NCBI RefSeq assembly: GCF_900637205.1
Contig: NZ_LR134355.1
Span: 620,001 to 684,000 of the forward strand
DNA: 64,000 bases
Origin: Mycolicibacterium chitae
GTDB taxonomy: Bacteria; Actinomycetota; Actinomycetes; Mycobacteriales; Mycobacteriaceae
Direction: 5' to 3'
The position numbers were made by a program, and so were the translations under genes. Under the pieces are notes generated by a model. The model saw only the letters and a list, made by a program, of their open reading frames with translations. It was not told the DNA's origin and searched no databases. How positions within the stretch are numbered: the first letter of the stretch is position 1; each line of letters begins with the position of its first letter. Shown piece by piece: positions 1 to 7,877 of the stretch.

Positions 1-316
1 GCTGCACCGCCGCGACGCGCAACTGCGCACTGAGTTCGCCTCCGCGCAGCAGGGTGCTCAGCGGGACCAGGACCGCCCCGATCCGGGTCAGGGCGCAGGC
101 CAGCTGGACCCAGGTGGCGCTGTTCGGCAGCAACACACCGACCCGGGTGCCCTTGCGGATCCCCGCGGCGACCAGGCGCGCGGCCAGGCGTGCGCTGGTG
201 GAGTCGAGATCGCGGTAGCTCAACCGGGTCTCGGGGTCGACGACGGCGGTCTGGTCCGGCGTGGCGGCGCTGTGCCGACGCAGCACGGCGTCGATGGTGC
301 GCGGCGACTCAGTCAT
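1..316 (-). CDS. Acyl-CoA synthetase (ANL family), N-terminal part, cut by window edge
   Basis: The first 105 codons of an AMP-forming acyl-CoA ligase; the rest lies outside the window. The N-terminus begins MTESPRTIDAVLRRH and shows the family's N-lobe features: TAVVDPETRLSYRDLD, then GTRVGVLLPNS and GAVLVPLSTLLR, closely parallel to the next gene upstream. The ATG at 316 overlaps the stop of that gene by 8 bp (309-316), so the two are translationally coupled. It is the last visible member of a leftward operon starting at 5867 with three crotonases and two further ligases. The P-loop and catalytic lysine are off-window, so activity cannot be judged. Role inferred: CoA activation of a carboxylate in the cluster's pathway. 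Confidence 0.85.
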   Translation of the reverse strand, partial: MTESPRTIDAVLRRHSAATPDQTAVVDPETRLSYRDLDSTSARLAARLVAAGIRKGTRVGVLLPNSATWVQLACALTRIGAVLVPLSTLLRGGELSAQLRVAAVQ

Positions 317-1907
317 CGAAAAGCCCTGCCAGAGCGGGGAGGTCGACCTTGCCGCTGGAGAGCACCGGAATCTCGGCGGGGCGACGGACCACGAACCGCT
401 TGGGAACCTTGTAGGCGGACAGCCGCGCGCGCAGGGCGGCGGCAAGTTCGGCCAGGGCGCCCGCATCCCAGACGGTCGGATCCTCGGCGACGATCACCGC
501 GGCGACCACCTGGCCCCGTTCGGAATCCGGCAGGCCGACGACGTACGCCGCCGTCGCGTCGACGCCGAGTCCGGGAAGAGATTCCAGCACGGCCGCTTCC
601 ACCTCCGCGGGGGCGACGTTGGCGCCGGCGGTCTTGATCATCGACGTCGCGCGGCCGATGAAGTAGAAGTAGCCGTCGACGTCCCTGCGCACCACGTCGC
701 CGGTGTGGAACCAGCCGTCGGCGTCGAAGCAGTCCTCCCTGGCCAGGCCGTAGTAGTGCTGCATGAGGTACTTGCCGCGCAAGCACAGCACGCCCGCCGC
801 GCCGTCGGGGACCGGCTCACGGGTTTCGGCGTCGACGATCTTCGCCTCGAAGCCCGGTGCCAACCGGCCGAACGAACCGCGCCGCGACTCGGGTTGATCG
901 GTGTCGTCGGCGTCGATCAGGACCACGCTGCCGGTCTCGGTCATGCCCAGCATGTTGTGCCGCAACTCAGGATCGGCGGGGCGTGCGTCGGCGGGCATCA
1001 GCGGGTACAGGTTGCCGCGCCGCAGGAACGACAGGTCGCGCTGCGCGAAGCTCGGATGACGCGCCAGATGAGCGACGCCGGCCGCGAAACCGTTGGTGAG
1101 GGTGGGGCGTTCGGCTTCCAACAGGTCCAGCGTGACCGCCGCGTCGGTGGCATTCGAGCACACCAGCGTGGAGCCCGCCACGACGGTGGCCAATAGGCTG
1201 AAGGCGAATCCGCCGATCCAGCAGAACGGCGAATTGGAGAACAGCTTGTCCGTGGCGGTCAGTCCTCGGATCGCGTTGAGGTTCGCCTGATGCTCCAGCA
1301 GCGCGCCCTGGGTGTGCACCGCACCCTTGGGTAGGCCGGTCGACCCGGAGGTGTAGACGATCGCGAGCACGTCGGCGGGCACCACATCGGTCTCCATGCC
1401 ACTTAGCCGCGCCGGAGCGACCGCGGTGCCCCGCTGCGCCAGGGTGGCCGTGTCGAAGATGATGTGCCGCAACGCCGGTGCCGCCGGCAGGTACAGGGGA
1501 TCTTCCGAGTCGAAGCCCTCGGTGGCAACGCCGAGAACCTCGGTCAGCCGCTGCCGATAGTCGTGATTGCGGTAACCGTCCGCCGCCAGCAGGACCCCGA
1601 CGTCGCTGCGCAGCAACTGATCACGCAGCTCGGCGGCCGTCATGAAGGTGGAGAACGGCACCACCACCGCGCCGATGCGGGCCGCGGCCAGCGTCGCGAT
1701 CACGAACTGCGAGCCGTTGGGATACAGCACACCGACGTGGGTGCCCTTCGCGACACCCAGCGCGAGCAGGCCGCGCGCCACCGCGGCCGACCGTTCGTCG
1801 GCCTCGGCGTAGGTGAGCCGGTCGTCGTCGCAGACCAGCAGCGGTGCAGTGCCGCGGCCCCGGTTACGGTCGAGCCGGGCCGCGACGGTCCACTGCTCAG
1901 CGCCCAT
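309..1907 (-). CDS. Acyl-CoA synthetase / AMP-dependent ligase (FadD-like)
   Basis: A 532-residue ANL ligase that would adenylate a carboxylate and transfer it to CoA. The P-loop YTSGSTGLPKG lies at about residues 185-195, the A5-type motif MLGMTETGS in the middle, and the A10 lysine in SSGKVD (about K520) is present, so the enzyme should be active. The frame stays open well upstream, but the first part is an antisense shadow of the next gene. The ATG at 1907 (MGAEQWTVAARL) is chosen because it overlaps the preceding stop by 11 bp, like the neighbouring junctions, and begins where ANL similarity starts. It is the middle of three tandem ligases. Substrate unknown; cluster context suggests a cyclic or branched acid. 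Confidence 0.88.
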   Translation of the reverse strand: MGAEQWTVAARLDRNRGRGTAPLLVCDDDRLTYAEADERSAAVARGLLALGVAKGTHVGVLYPNGSQFVIATLAAARIGAVVVPFSTFMTAAELRDQLLRSDVGVLLAADGYRNHDYRQRLTEVLGVATEGFDSEDPLYLPAAPALRHIIFDTATLAQRGTAVAPARLSGMETDVVPADVLAIVYTSGSTGLPKGAVHTQGALLEHQANLNAIRGLTATDKLFSNSPFCWIGGFAFSLLATVVAGSTLVCSNATDAAVTLDLLEAERPTLTNGFAAGVAHLARHPSFAQRDLSFLRRGNLYPLMPADARPADPELRHNMLGMTETGSVVLIDADDTDQPESRRGSFGRLAPGFEAKIVDAETREPVPDGAAGVLCLRGKYLMQHYYGLAREDCFDADGWFHTGDVVRRDVDGYFYFIGRATSMIKTAGANVAPAEVEAAVLESLPGLGVDATAAYVVGLPDSERGQVVAAVIVAEDPTVWDAGALAELAAALRARLSAYKVPKRFVVRRPAEIPVLSSGKVDLPALAGLFDD

Positions 1908-3357
1908 GCGTCGCCTGGATGAAGTGTTCGCGGACGGCCCCCAGATCCGGTTTACCCGAAGGGGTGCGCGGGATCTCGGCGACCACCGCGATGTCGGCGG
2001 GCAGCTCGTAGCGGGCCAGCCGCGCGGTGAGGAACTCGAGCAGCTGCGCGGGCTCGGCATCGGCCCGCAGCTCGACCAACGCCACCGGCACCTCGCCGAG
2101 CCGGTGGTCGGGGCGCCCCACCACCGCGGCCCCGCGCACCGCCGGATGAGTTTCCAGGGCGGCGCGGACATCGTCGGGCATGATCTTGAACCCGCCGCGG
2201 ATGATGGCCTGATCGGCGCGGCCCAGGATCCACACGAAGCCGTCGGTGTCGATTCGGGCCAGATCCGTGGTGCGCATCCAGTCCGCCGCCGGACCCAGCT
2301 GGGCGGGCTTGACCTCGAGGATGCCCTCTTGGCCGGCGGGCAGCGGGTTGCCGGTGTCGTCGATGACTCGGAGTTGGGCGCCGGGATTGATGCGGCCGAC
2401 GCTGCCGCGCTTGGTCTTCCAGTACCGCTGATGATCGGCGAGCGTCCAGCCGGCCACGCCCCCGCCGAATTCGGTGGCGGCATAGGACGTCAGCACCGGG
2501 ATGCCGAACTTCTCGGTGAAGGCGTCGGCGTCGTCGGCCGACAGCGGCGCGGTGCCGGAGGTGACGACGCGCAGGCTCGACAGGTCCTCGCGGGTCAGGT
2601 CCGAGTGCAGCACCATCCGCAGCGCCGCGGGCACCAGGGAGGCGGCCCGCGGGCGGTGTTCGCGTACCGCCGCCGCCCAGCGCTGCAGGTCGAACTTGGG
2701 CAGCAGGACGAACGAGCGCGCCTCGGCGATGCACAGCAGGACCCGGAACACCCCGCCGACGTGGACCAGCGGCGAGTTGACGATCGCGACCCCGCGGCGC
2801 AGTTCGGTCGGTGCCGGGGCGTGTGCCGGATCCTTGCCGATGACGCTGTGCGCCAACATGTCATAGGTGAGATCGACCCGCTTGGGCGGCCCGGTGGTCC
2901 CGCTGGTCAACATCCACACCGCGACACCCGGGCGACCGGTATCGGCGGCCGGCGTCCGGGCCGGCACGACGGCGGGCTCGTCGTCGAGACCGGCGATGGT
3001 CACCACCGCGGTGCCCGGCGAGTCGACGCTGTGGGCCGCGAGATCCTCGGCGGTCCCGATCAGCATGGGCAGGTTCAGCGTCGCGAGATCGGCCCGGATC
3101 CGTTCGTCACCGCGCGCCGGGTTGATGACGACGACGGTGCCGCCGGCGCTGAGCACCCCGAGCAGCGCCGCGACGTGGGCGGGCTGGTTGCGCAGCATGA
3201 TCCCGACCCGGGACGGGCCCCCGGTCAGCGCGGCGATCCGCCGGGTCAGGGCGGCGAGTTGCCCCCACGTCGACCAGCGGCCGTCGTACTCGATGGCCCC
3301 GGCGCCGGGGTCCAGGGACAGGACGTCGTCGATGCGTCGGCTCAGTGGATGAGTCAT
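1897..3357 (-). CDS. Acyl-CoA synthetase / AMP-dependent ligase, short form
   Basis: A 486-residue ANL ligase. P-loop LTSGTTGPPKR, A5-like region TSYAATEFGGG, hinge region DGFVWILGRADQ and the A10 lysine in PSGKPDLG (about K469) are all visible. It is shorter than FadD proteins (about 530-560 aa), mainly because of a compact N-lobe. ATG 3357 is used here; a GTG three bases upstream (3360) is equally placed, and the upstream crotonase stops at 3357-3359, so either start gives tight coupling. The hinge and A5 sequences differ clearly from those of the two downstream ligases, so it probably uses a different acid rather than being a recent duplicate. Confidence 0.86.
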   Translation of the reverse strand: MTHPLSRRIDDVLSLDPGAGAIEYDGRWSTWGQLAALTRRIAALTGGPSRVGIMLRNQPAHVAALLGVLSAGGTVVVINPARGDERIRADLATLNLPMLIGTAEDLAAHSVDSPGTAVVTIAGLDDEPAVVPARTPAADTGRPGVAVWMLTSGTTGPPKRVDLTYDMLAHSVIGKDPAHAPAPTELRRGVAIVNSPLVHVGGVFRVLLCIAEARSFVLLPKFDLQRWAAAVREHRPRAASLVPAALRMVLHSDLTREDLSSLRVVTSGTAPLSADDADAFTEKFGIPVLTSYAATEFGGGVAGWTLADHQRYWKTKRGSVGRINPGAQLRVIDDTGNPLPAGQEGILEVKPAQLGPAADWMRTTDLARIDTDGFVWILGRADQAIIRGGFKIMPDDVRAALETHPAVRGAAVVGRPDHRLGEVPVALVELRADAEPAQLLEFLTARLARYELPADIAVVAEIPRTPSGKPDLGAVREHFIQATHGR

Positions 3358-4154
3358 CACCGGATCCGCGGTGCGGCCTTGGGTGCATCGGAGCGCTGCT
3401 GGGCGGCGAGTTCGGCCTTGCCCAAGGGGTTTCCGAGCCGGGTGTAGATCAGGCCGTGATCGAGTGCGGCGCGGTAGGGCTTGTCCAGCGACTCCCAGAT
3501 GGCCTTCACCGTGCCCTGGGTGGCCGACGGGGGTTTGGCCGCGATGGTGGCCGCGATCTCGTGGGCGCGGCTCCAGAGTTCGTCGGCGCTGACCACCTCG
3601 GTGACCAGTCCGATGCGCAGCGCGGTCTCGGAGCCGACGCGTTCATCGTTGCCCATCAACGCCATTCGCAGCGTGTCGCCGAGCCCGACCCGGCGCATGA
3701 GGCCGACGGGTTCGAGCGCGGAGACCAGCCCGGCCGTCACGTGGGAGTCGAAGAAGGTCGCCTCCTGCGAGCAGATGACCACGTCGGCCTCGTTGACGAA
3801 GTACAGCGCCCCCGCGGTGCACATGCCCTGCACGGCGCACACCACGGGCTTCCACATCTTCTGCCACTTCGGGCTGAGCAGTTCGCCGGGATCCTCGTGG
3901 TTCCAGACGTTGTCCGGTTGGCCGTAGTCGGACTTGATGTCCAGACCGGCGCTGAAGGCGCGGGTGCCGGCGGCGCGCAGCACGACGGCGTTGGTGGACT
4001 CGTCGTTCTTGACGATGCGCCACACCGCCTGCATCTCCTCGCACATGGTGCGGTTGAACGTGTTCAACTGGTCCGGCCGGTTCAACGTGATGGTCGCGAC
4101 CTTGGCGTCGCGGTCGAACTCCAGCAGGATGGTCTCGAAAGGCTGGGTGCTCAT
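3357..4154 (-). CDS. Enoyl-CoA hydratase/isomerase family protein (crotonase fold)
   Basis: A 265-residue crotonase. The oxyanion-hole segments are visible (RAFSAGLDIKSDYG and VQGMCTAGALYFVNEAD). The region that normally carries the two hydratase glutamates reads FFDSHVTAGLVSALEPVG and lacks the usual PxxGG context. The protein is therefore unlikely to be a standard hydratase; crotonases with altered residues act as isomerases, hydrolases or retro-Claisen C-C hydrolases. It shares the unusual FFDxHV block with the adjacent crotonase at 4204-5019, 49 bp away, so the two may be paralogues or subunits of one enzyme. Third gene of the leftward 5867-1 operon. Confidence 0.88.
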   Translation of the reverse strand: MSTQPFETILLEFDRDAKVATITLNRPDQLNTFNRTMCEEMQAVWRIVKNDESTNAVVLRAAGTRAFSAGLDIKSDYGQPDNVWNHEDPGELLSPKWQKMWKPVVCAVQGMCTAGALYFVNEADVVICSQEATFFDSHVTAGLVSALEPVGLMRRVGLGDTLRMALMGNDERVGSETALRIGLVTEVVSADELWSRAHEIAATIAAKPPSATQGTVKAIWESLDKPYRAALDHGLIYTRLGNPLGKAELAAQQRSDAPKAAPRIR

Positions 4155-4203
4155 CGGCTTTTGTCCTCACTGCCTCGTTCGCTCGCGGAAAAATGTTGCT
4201 CGC

Positions 4204-5019
4204 TCATCGGCAGGTCCATTTCGGGGCGCGCTTTTCGACGAAGGCCAGCGGACCTTCCTGGGCGTCTTCGGTGCGGACCACCCGTTCCCGGAAGGTCTCG
4301 GCCAAGATCTCGCCCTCGTGCAGCGGCAGGTCCAGGGTCTTGTGAATGGCCAACCGGGTGCCGCGCACGGCCAGCGGGGCATTCGAGTTCACGATGTCGG
4401 CGATCTCGTGGGCGCGTTCCAGTAACCGGTCGTGCTCGACGATCTCGGTGATCATGCCGAGCTCATAGGCTCGTTCGGGCGTCATCCGCTCGTGCTTGCC
4501 CATCAGCGCCATCCGCAGTGCCGCCGAGCGGGGCAGCACCCGCGCCAGCCGGACCATCTCGCGGGCGGCGACCAGGCCGATGCTGACGTGCGGGTCGAAG
4601 AAGCTGGCCCTGTCCGAGGCGATCACGATGTCGCCGGTGGTAACCCAGTCGAGTCCGGCCCCGCAGCAGATGCCGTTGATGGCGGCCAGCACGGGCTTGG
4701 CCATCTGGCGGAACGGCGGGGTGCCCTCCTGCGGGGCCTCCCACTGGTCGTAGGTGGACAGGTAGGGACGCTCGTAGATGACCTTGCCGTCGTCGGGAAT
4801 CTCCTTGACGTCGGCACCGGTGCAGAACGCCCGGCCGGTCCCGGTGACGATCGTCAGCCAGATGTTGTCGTCGTTCTCGGCCTCGTCGTAGGCCGCCCGC
4901 AACTCGGTGATCATGTGCGGCGAGAGCGCGTTGAGCGCCTCGGGCCGATTCAGCGTGATGGTGGCCTTGTGGCCGTCGACCTCGTACTTGATGGTGTCGA
5001 ACTCGGCGGTTGCCGACAT
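4204..5019 (-). CDS. Enoyl-CoA hydratase/isomerase family protein (crotonase fold)
   Basis: A 271-residue crotonase starting MSATAEFDTIKYEV at ATG 5019. The open frame extends upstream to 5529, but that extension is a shadow of the neighbouring gene. Family segments: TITLNRPEALNALS, RAFCTGADVKEI and INGICCGAGLDWVTTGD. The active-site helix reads FFDPHVSIGLVAAREMVRLAR, with the same FFDxHV signature as the downstream crotonase and without canonical paired glutamates. The C-terminal AFVEKRAPKWTCR resembles the FxEKRxPxF ending common in mycobacterial EchA proteins. Second gene of the operon; 29 bp separate it from the upstream crotonase. Reaction inferred only as CoA-thioester chemistry. Confidence 0.88.
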   Translation of the reverse strand: MSATAEFDTIKYEVDGHKATITLNRPEALNALSPHMITELRAAYDEAENDDNIWLTIVTGTGRAFCTGADVKEIPDDGKVIYERPYLSTYDQWEAPQEGTPPFRQMAKPVLAAINGICCGAGLDWVTTGDIVIASDRASFFDPHVSIGLVAAREMVRLARVLPRSAALRMALMGKHERMTPERAYELGMITEIVEHDRLLERAHEIADIVNSNAPLAVRGTRLAIHKTLDLPLHEGEILAETFRERVVRTEDAQEGPLAFVEKRAPKWTCR

Positions 5020-5048
5020 GGGGATCCCTTCGGTGATGGCGGGGCGGC

Positions 5049-5867
5049 TCAACGGCCCTGGAAGTCCGGTGTGCGCCGTTCCCGGAATGCTGCCAGACCT
5101 TCCTTGAAATCGGCGGTGCGGCAGGCGAGTTCGAGGCTGGCCAACTCCGCGTCCATGGCTTCGGTCAGCGTCTGGTTCGCCGCGCGGGCGAGGGACTGCT
5201 TGGCCAGGCCGATCGCGATGGTGGGGCCGGCGGCCAACCGGTGCAACAGGGCGTCGGCGGCGCTGTCCAGATCGACCTCGGCCACCGCGCTGTCGATCAA
5301 TCCCCATGCCGCCGCGTCGGTCCCGCTGACCTGCTCGCCCAACAGCACCATCCGCTTGGCGCGGGCCACCCCGGCCAGGCGCGGCAGCAGCCAGCTGGCC
5401 CCGGAGTCGGGGGTGAAGCCGCGGGCGATGAACGGTTCCCAGAACGTCGCCTCGGCGGAGGCCACGGTGAAGTCGGCGGCCAGTGCCAGGTTGCAGCCCA
5501 GGCCGACGGCCCAGCCGCGGACCGTACACACCACCGGCAGGTGCAGCGTGGTGACCAGTTCGATGAGCCGGTGCGCACCGTGCGGGATGCGCCGCACCAG
5601 GTCGCCGGTCCGCGGCCGCTGCCCGGAGGTGTTGGTGGCCACCCAGTCGGCACCGGTGCAGAAGTTGCCGCCGGCCCCGGTGATGCCCACGGCGCGTAGC
5701 GAATCGTCGGTCGCGGCGTCGGTGAGGATGGTCACCATGTCGCGGATCATCGTGTGGCTCAGGGAGTTACGCCGATCCGGGCGGTCGATGGTGAGCCGCA
5801 GGATGCCACCGTCGCGGGTGGCGGTGACGGCACCCTCGGCGGCGGTGGACTCGTCGCGATCCGTCAT
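5049..5867 (-). CDS. Enoyl-CoA hydratase/isomerase (PaaG-like crotonase)
   Basis: A 272-residue crotonase and first gene of the leftward operon. Visible motifs: RLTIDRPDRRNSLS, NFCTGADWVATN (oxyanion hole), VRGWAVGLGCNLALAAD, and FWEPFIARGFTPDSGASWLL. The PDSG-xx-LLPR pattern, with Asp rather than the second Glu, is typical of PaaG-type delta3-delta2 enoyl-CoA isomerases and related crotonases. The C-terminal FRERRTPDF ending fits the family. Promoter and operator candidates lie in 5868-5999, shared with the divergent crotonase at 6000. Isomerase is favoured over hydratase from motif shape only. Confidence 0.88.
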   Translation of the reverse strand: MTDRDESTAAEGAVTATRDGGILRLTIDRPDRRNSLSHTMIRDMVTILTDAATDDSLRAVGITGAGGNFCTGADWVATNTSGQRPRTGDLVRRIPHGAHRLIELVTTLHLPVVCTVRGWAVGLGCNLALAADFTVASAEATFWEPFIARGFTPDSGASWLLPRLAGVARAKRMVLLGEQVSGTDAAAWGLIDSAVAEVDLDSAADALLHRLAAGPTIAIGLAKQSLARAANQTLTEAMDAELASLELACRTADFKEGLAAFRERRTPDFQGR

Positions 5868-5904
5868 CGGTACACCCGCTGTGTGCGGACCATATAGATA
5901 CCCC

Positions 5905-5919
5905 TACAGTAGGCGCTAC
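5905..5919. promoter_or_regulatory. Candidate operator, exact TAC-W-GTAR-N3-YTAC match (site A)
   Basis: TACAGTAGGCGCTAC lies between divergent crotonase genes, 38 bp upstream of the 5867 start and 81 bp upstream of the 6000 start. GTAG-N3-CTAC is a perfect dyad preceded by TAC-A. The same arrangement recurs in front of most other operons in the first 44 kb. TACAGT on this strand and TACTGT on the other also fit the mycobacterial TANNNT -10 pattern, so an operator covering divergent promoters, or simply promoter sequence, are both possible. Confidence 0.5.
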
Positions 5920-5999
5920 GATTACTCTTCGTACAAGCTAGCAAGGATGCGTCGCCGACGGAACATGCGGGTGGCGACGGCGCGAAAGGACGCTCCGAC

Positions 6000-6881
6000 A
6001 TGACGACCGCAGATGACCGCGTGCTCTTCGAGGTTGATCGCGACCAGCGCATTGCCACCATCACGCTGAACAATCCGGCGCAGCGCAACTCGTATGACGC
6101 CGGCATGCGGGACGCCCTGGCGCGCCACCTCGACGTGGTCGCCGAGGACGACGACCTGACCGTGGTGCTGCTGCGCGGCGCCGAGAACGTCTTCAGCACC
6201 GGCGCCGACATGAACAACGCGTACGGCTGGTACGGGGAGAAAGGCAAGAACGACGCCCCGCCGGCCAAGTCACGGCCCAGCCAGCGTCGTCGACTCACCG
6301 TGGACCGCAAGTCTTTTGGCTTCTACCACAATCTGATGGGCTTCCCGAAGGTGACGGTCGGGGAGATCAACGGCTTCGCCCTGGGCGGCGGCTTCGAGAT
6401 GGCCCTGATGATGGACATCTCGGTGATCGGGCGCGACACCCGAATCGGTATGCCCGCCACCCGGTTCCTGGGCCCGGCGCTGGGCAGCCTGCACATGTTC
6501 TTCCACCGGTTGGGGCCGGTGCTGGCCCGGCGCCTGTTGTTGACCGGCGACATCATCGAGGCCGGCGAGATCGAACAGCTGGGCATCTTCACCGAGACCT
6601 GCGCGCCGGAGAAGGTGGCGGCGCGCGCGCGCTACTGGGCGCAGAAGACCGCCAAGATGCCGGCCGACGGCGTGGTGATCGCCAAGGAGGCCTTCCGGCT
6701 CGTCGAGCAGAGCCAGGCCTACCAGGGCGAGGAAGTCGCCAGCTACATCTTCCACGCCTACGGCACGAACCTGCAGTTCGCGCCGGGGGAGTTCAACTTC
6801 GTCAAGACCCGCGCGCAGCACGGGACGAAGGAAGCATTCCGGTTGCGGGACGAGCACTTTCACGTCCCCGAACCGGAGTGA
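6000..6881 (+). CDS. Enoyl-CoA hydratase/isomerase family protein
   Basis: A 293-residue crotonase, slightly longer than usual because of a charged insertion (about residues 80-100, GEKGKNDAPPAKSRPSQRRR) between the two oxyanion-hole segments NVFSTGADMNNAYGWYG and INGFALGGGFEMALMMD. The active-site region reads GMPATRFLGPALGSLHMFF, so the canonical PGxGG glutamate context is missing. AAAGGA at 5985-5990 serves as ribosome binding site 9 nt before the ATG. It is divergent from the three-crotonase operon, shares site A, and converges with the TetR gene (6 bp gap). Substrate likely a CoA thioester; reaction not assignable. Confidence 0.88.
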   Translation: MTTADDRVLFEVDRDQRIATITLNNPAQRNSYDAGMRDALARHLDVVAEDDDLTVVLLRGAENVFSTGADMNNAYGWYGEKGKNDAPPAKSRPSQRRRLTVDRKSFGFYHNLMGFPKVTVGEINGFALGGGFEMALMMDISVIGRDTRIGMPATRFLGPALGSLHMFFHRLGPVLARRLLLTGDIIEAGEIEQLGIFTETCAPEKVAARARYWAQKTAKMPADGVVIAKEAFRLVEQSQAYQGEEVASYIFHAYGTNLQFAPGEFNFVKTRAQHGTKEAFRLRDEHFHVPEPE

Positions 6882-6887
6882 GCCCGA

Positions 6888-7628
6888 TCAGTCGCGGGCG
6901 CGCCCTTTGCCCTTCTTGCCGGCCTCGATCTTTCGGGCCGCGTGATCGAGGATGCAGTTCAGGCTGTATTCGAAGTTGGTGTCGTCGGCGGCGATGATGT
7001 GGTGGCCCGTCGCGCTCACCTGGGCCAGCAGCGGCGCGCTCTCCGGGTCGATGACCATGCTGTCCTCGAGCGATGGGCTGCCCTCGGCGGCGAGGTTCTT
7101 CTCGTAGAGCCGCTGCAGCACCACCGACCCGCGCACATGCACCGACATCGCCGAGTAGGTATCGAAGGCGTCCTCGGGGGACAGCCCAGCCTCGACCAGG
7201 CCGGCGATCGCCTTCTCCACCTCGAGCACGCCGAGCTGGGCGGCGCGCGGGCTCAGCGCCGAGCGGATCAGGATCAGGTCGCACAGGATCGGATTGCCCA
7301 GGAACGTCTTACGCATGGTCCAGGCGTGATTGCGCAGCGTCTCGCGCCAGTCCTTGGCCTCGACGTACGGGGTGGCGAAGACGTACTGCTTCAACGCGCG
7401 GTCGGTCATCGCGTTGAGCAGATCGTCCTTCTTGCGGAAGTACCAGTAGATGCTGGTGACGCCCACCCCAAGGTGCTTGCCCAGCAGCGGCATGCTCAGG
7501 TTGTCGATCCCCACCTGTTCGGCGAGTTCGAACGCACCCTTGATGATGTCGTCAGGGTTGATGGAGCCGCGTTCGCGCCGGGGGCGTTTCTCCGCGGTTG
7601 CTTGCTTTGCCACGACGGGCACCTCCAT
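6888..7628 (-). CDS. TetR/AcrR-family transcriptional regulator
   Basis: A 246-residue TetR-type repressor. The N-terminal helix-turn-helix covers about residues 24-70: INPDDIIKGAFELAEQVG, then LGKHLGVGVTSIYWYFRKKD, the classical recognition helix ending in YWYF. A basic N-terminal tail (KRPRRERG) and a lysine-rich C-terminus (KIEAGKKGKGRARD) flank the ligand-binding domain. It is divergent from the SDR gene at 7878, and a variant of the recurring TAC-GTAA motif lies in between (7846-7867), compatible with autoregulation. It is the only TetR gene inside the catabolic cluster, hence the leading candidate for the cluster-wide regulator; that link is inference. Confidence 0.92.
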   Translation of the reverse strand: MEVPVVAKQATAEKRPRRERGSINPDDIIKGAFELAEQVGIDNLSMPLLGKHLGVGVTSIYWYFRKKDDLLNAMTDRALKQYVFATPYVEAKDWRETLRNHAWTMRKTFLGNPILCDLILIRSALSPRAAQLGVLEVEKAIAGLVEAGLSPEDAFDTYSAMSVHVRGSVVLQRLYEKNLAAEGSPSLEDSMVIDPESAPLLAQVSATGHHIIAADDTNFEYSLNCILDHAARKIEAGKKGKGRARD

Positions 7629-7845
7629 CGAGATCGTTTCCGCTGTGCGCGGATCCCCGGCCCGGGGTTGGTCTATTCGGATTTGGTGGCCGCCGTGGCC
7701 CCGTCGTGCGACGTCGTTCGCGTGTCCGGTGGGGCGGCCGTCCCGTCGATGCTACCGGTCGGGCTTCGGTAGCAGCCCCGCACGGCCCCATGGTGAGACG
7801 CCCGCCACAGAGTTTGCGGATGCGCGGTCCACATCTCTGGACCTG

Positions 7846-7867
7846 CCTACGGTAACAAATATAGTAA
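7846..7867. promoter_or_regulatory. Variant operator / promoter of the TetR-SDR divergent pair (site B)
   Basis: TACGGTAACAAATATAGTAACG holds two GTAAC units 12 bp apart, the spacing also found at 24185-24201. It is a weak match to the 15-bp consensus. TATAGT at 7858-7863 is a good TANNNT -10 hexamer. Its expected start point is about 7870, so the transcript of the SDR gene (ATG 7878) would have a leader of only a few bases, consistent with the absence of a purine-rich ribosome binding site there. Confidence 0.42.
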
Positions 7868-7877
7868 CGTTTTCCAG

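Noticed and set aside
1813..3447. 544-codon plus-strand frame opposite two acyl-CoA ligases
   Set aside because: Antisense shadow with no recognisable domain; the ligases on the minus strand have complete motifs.
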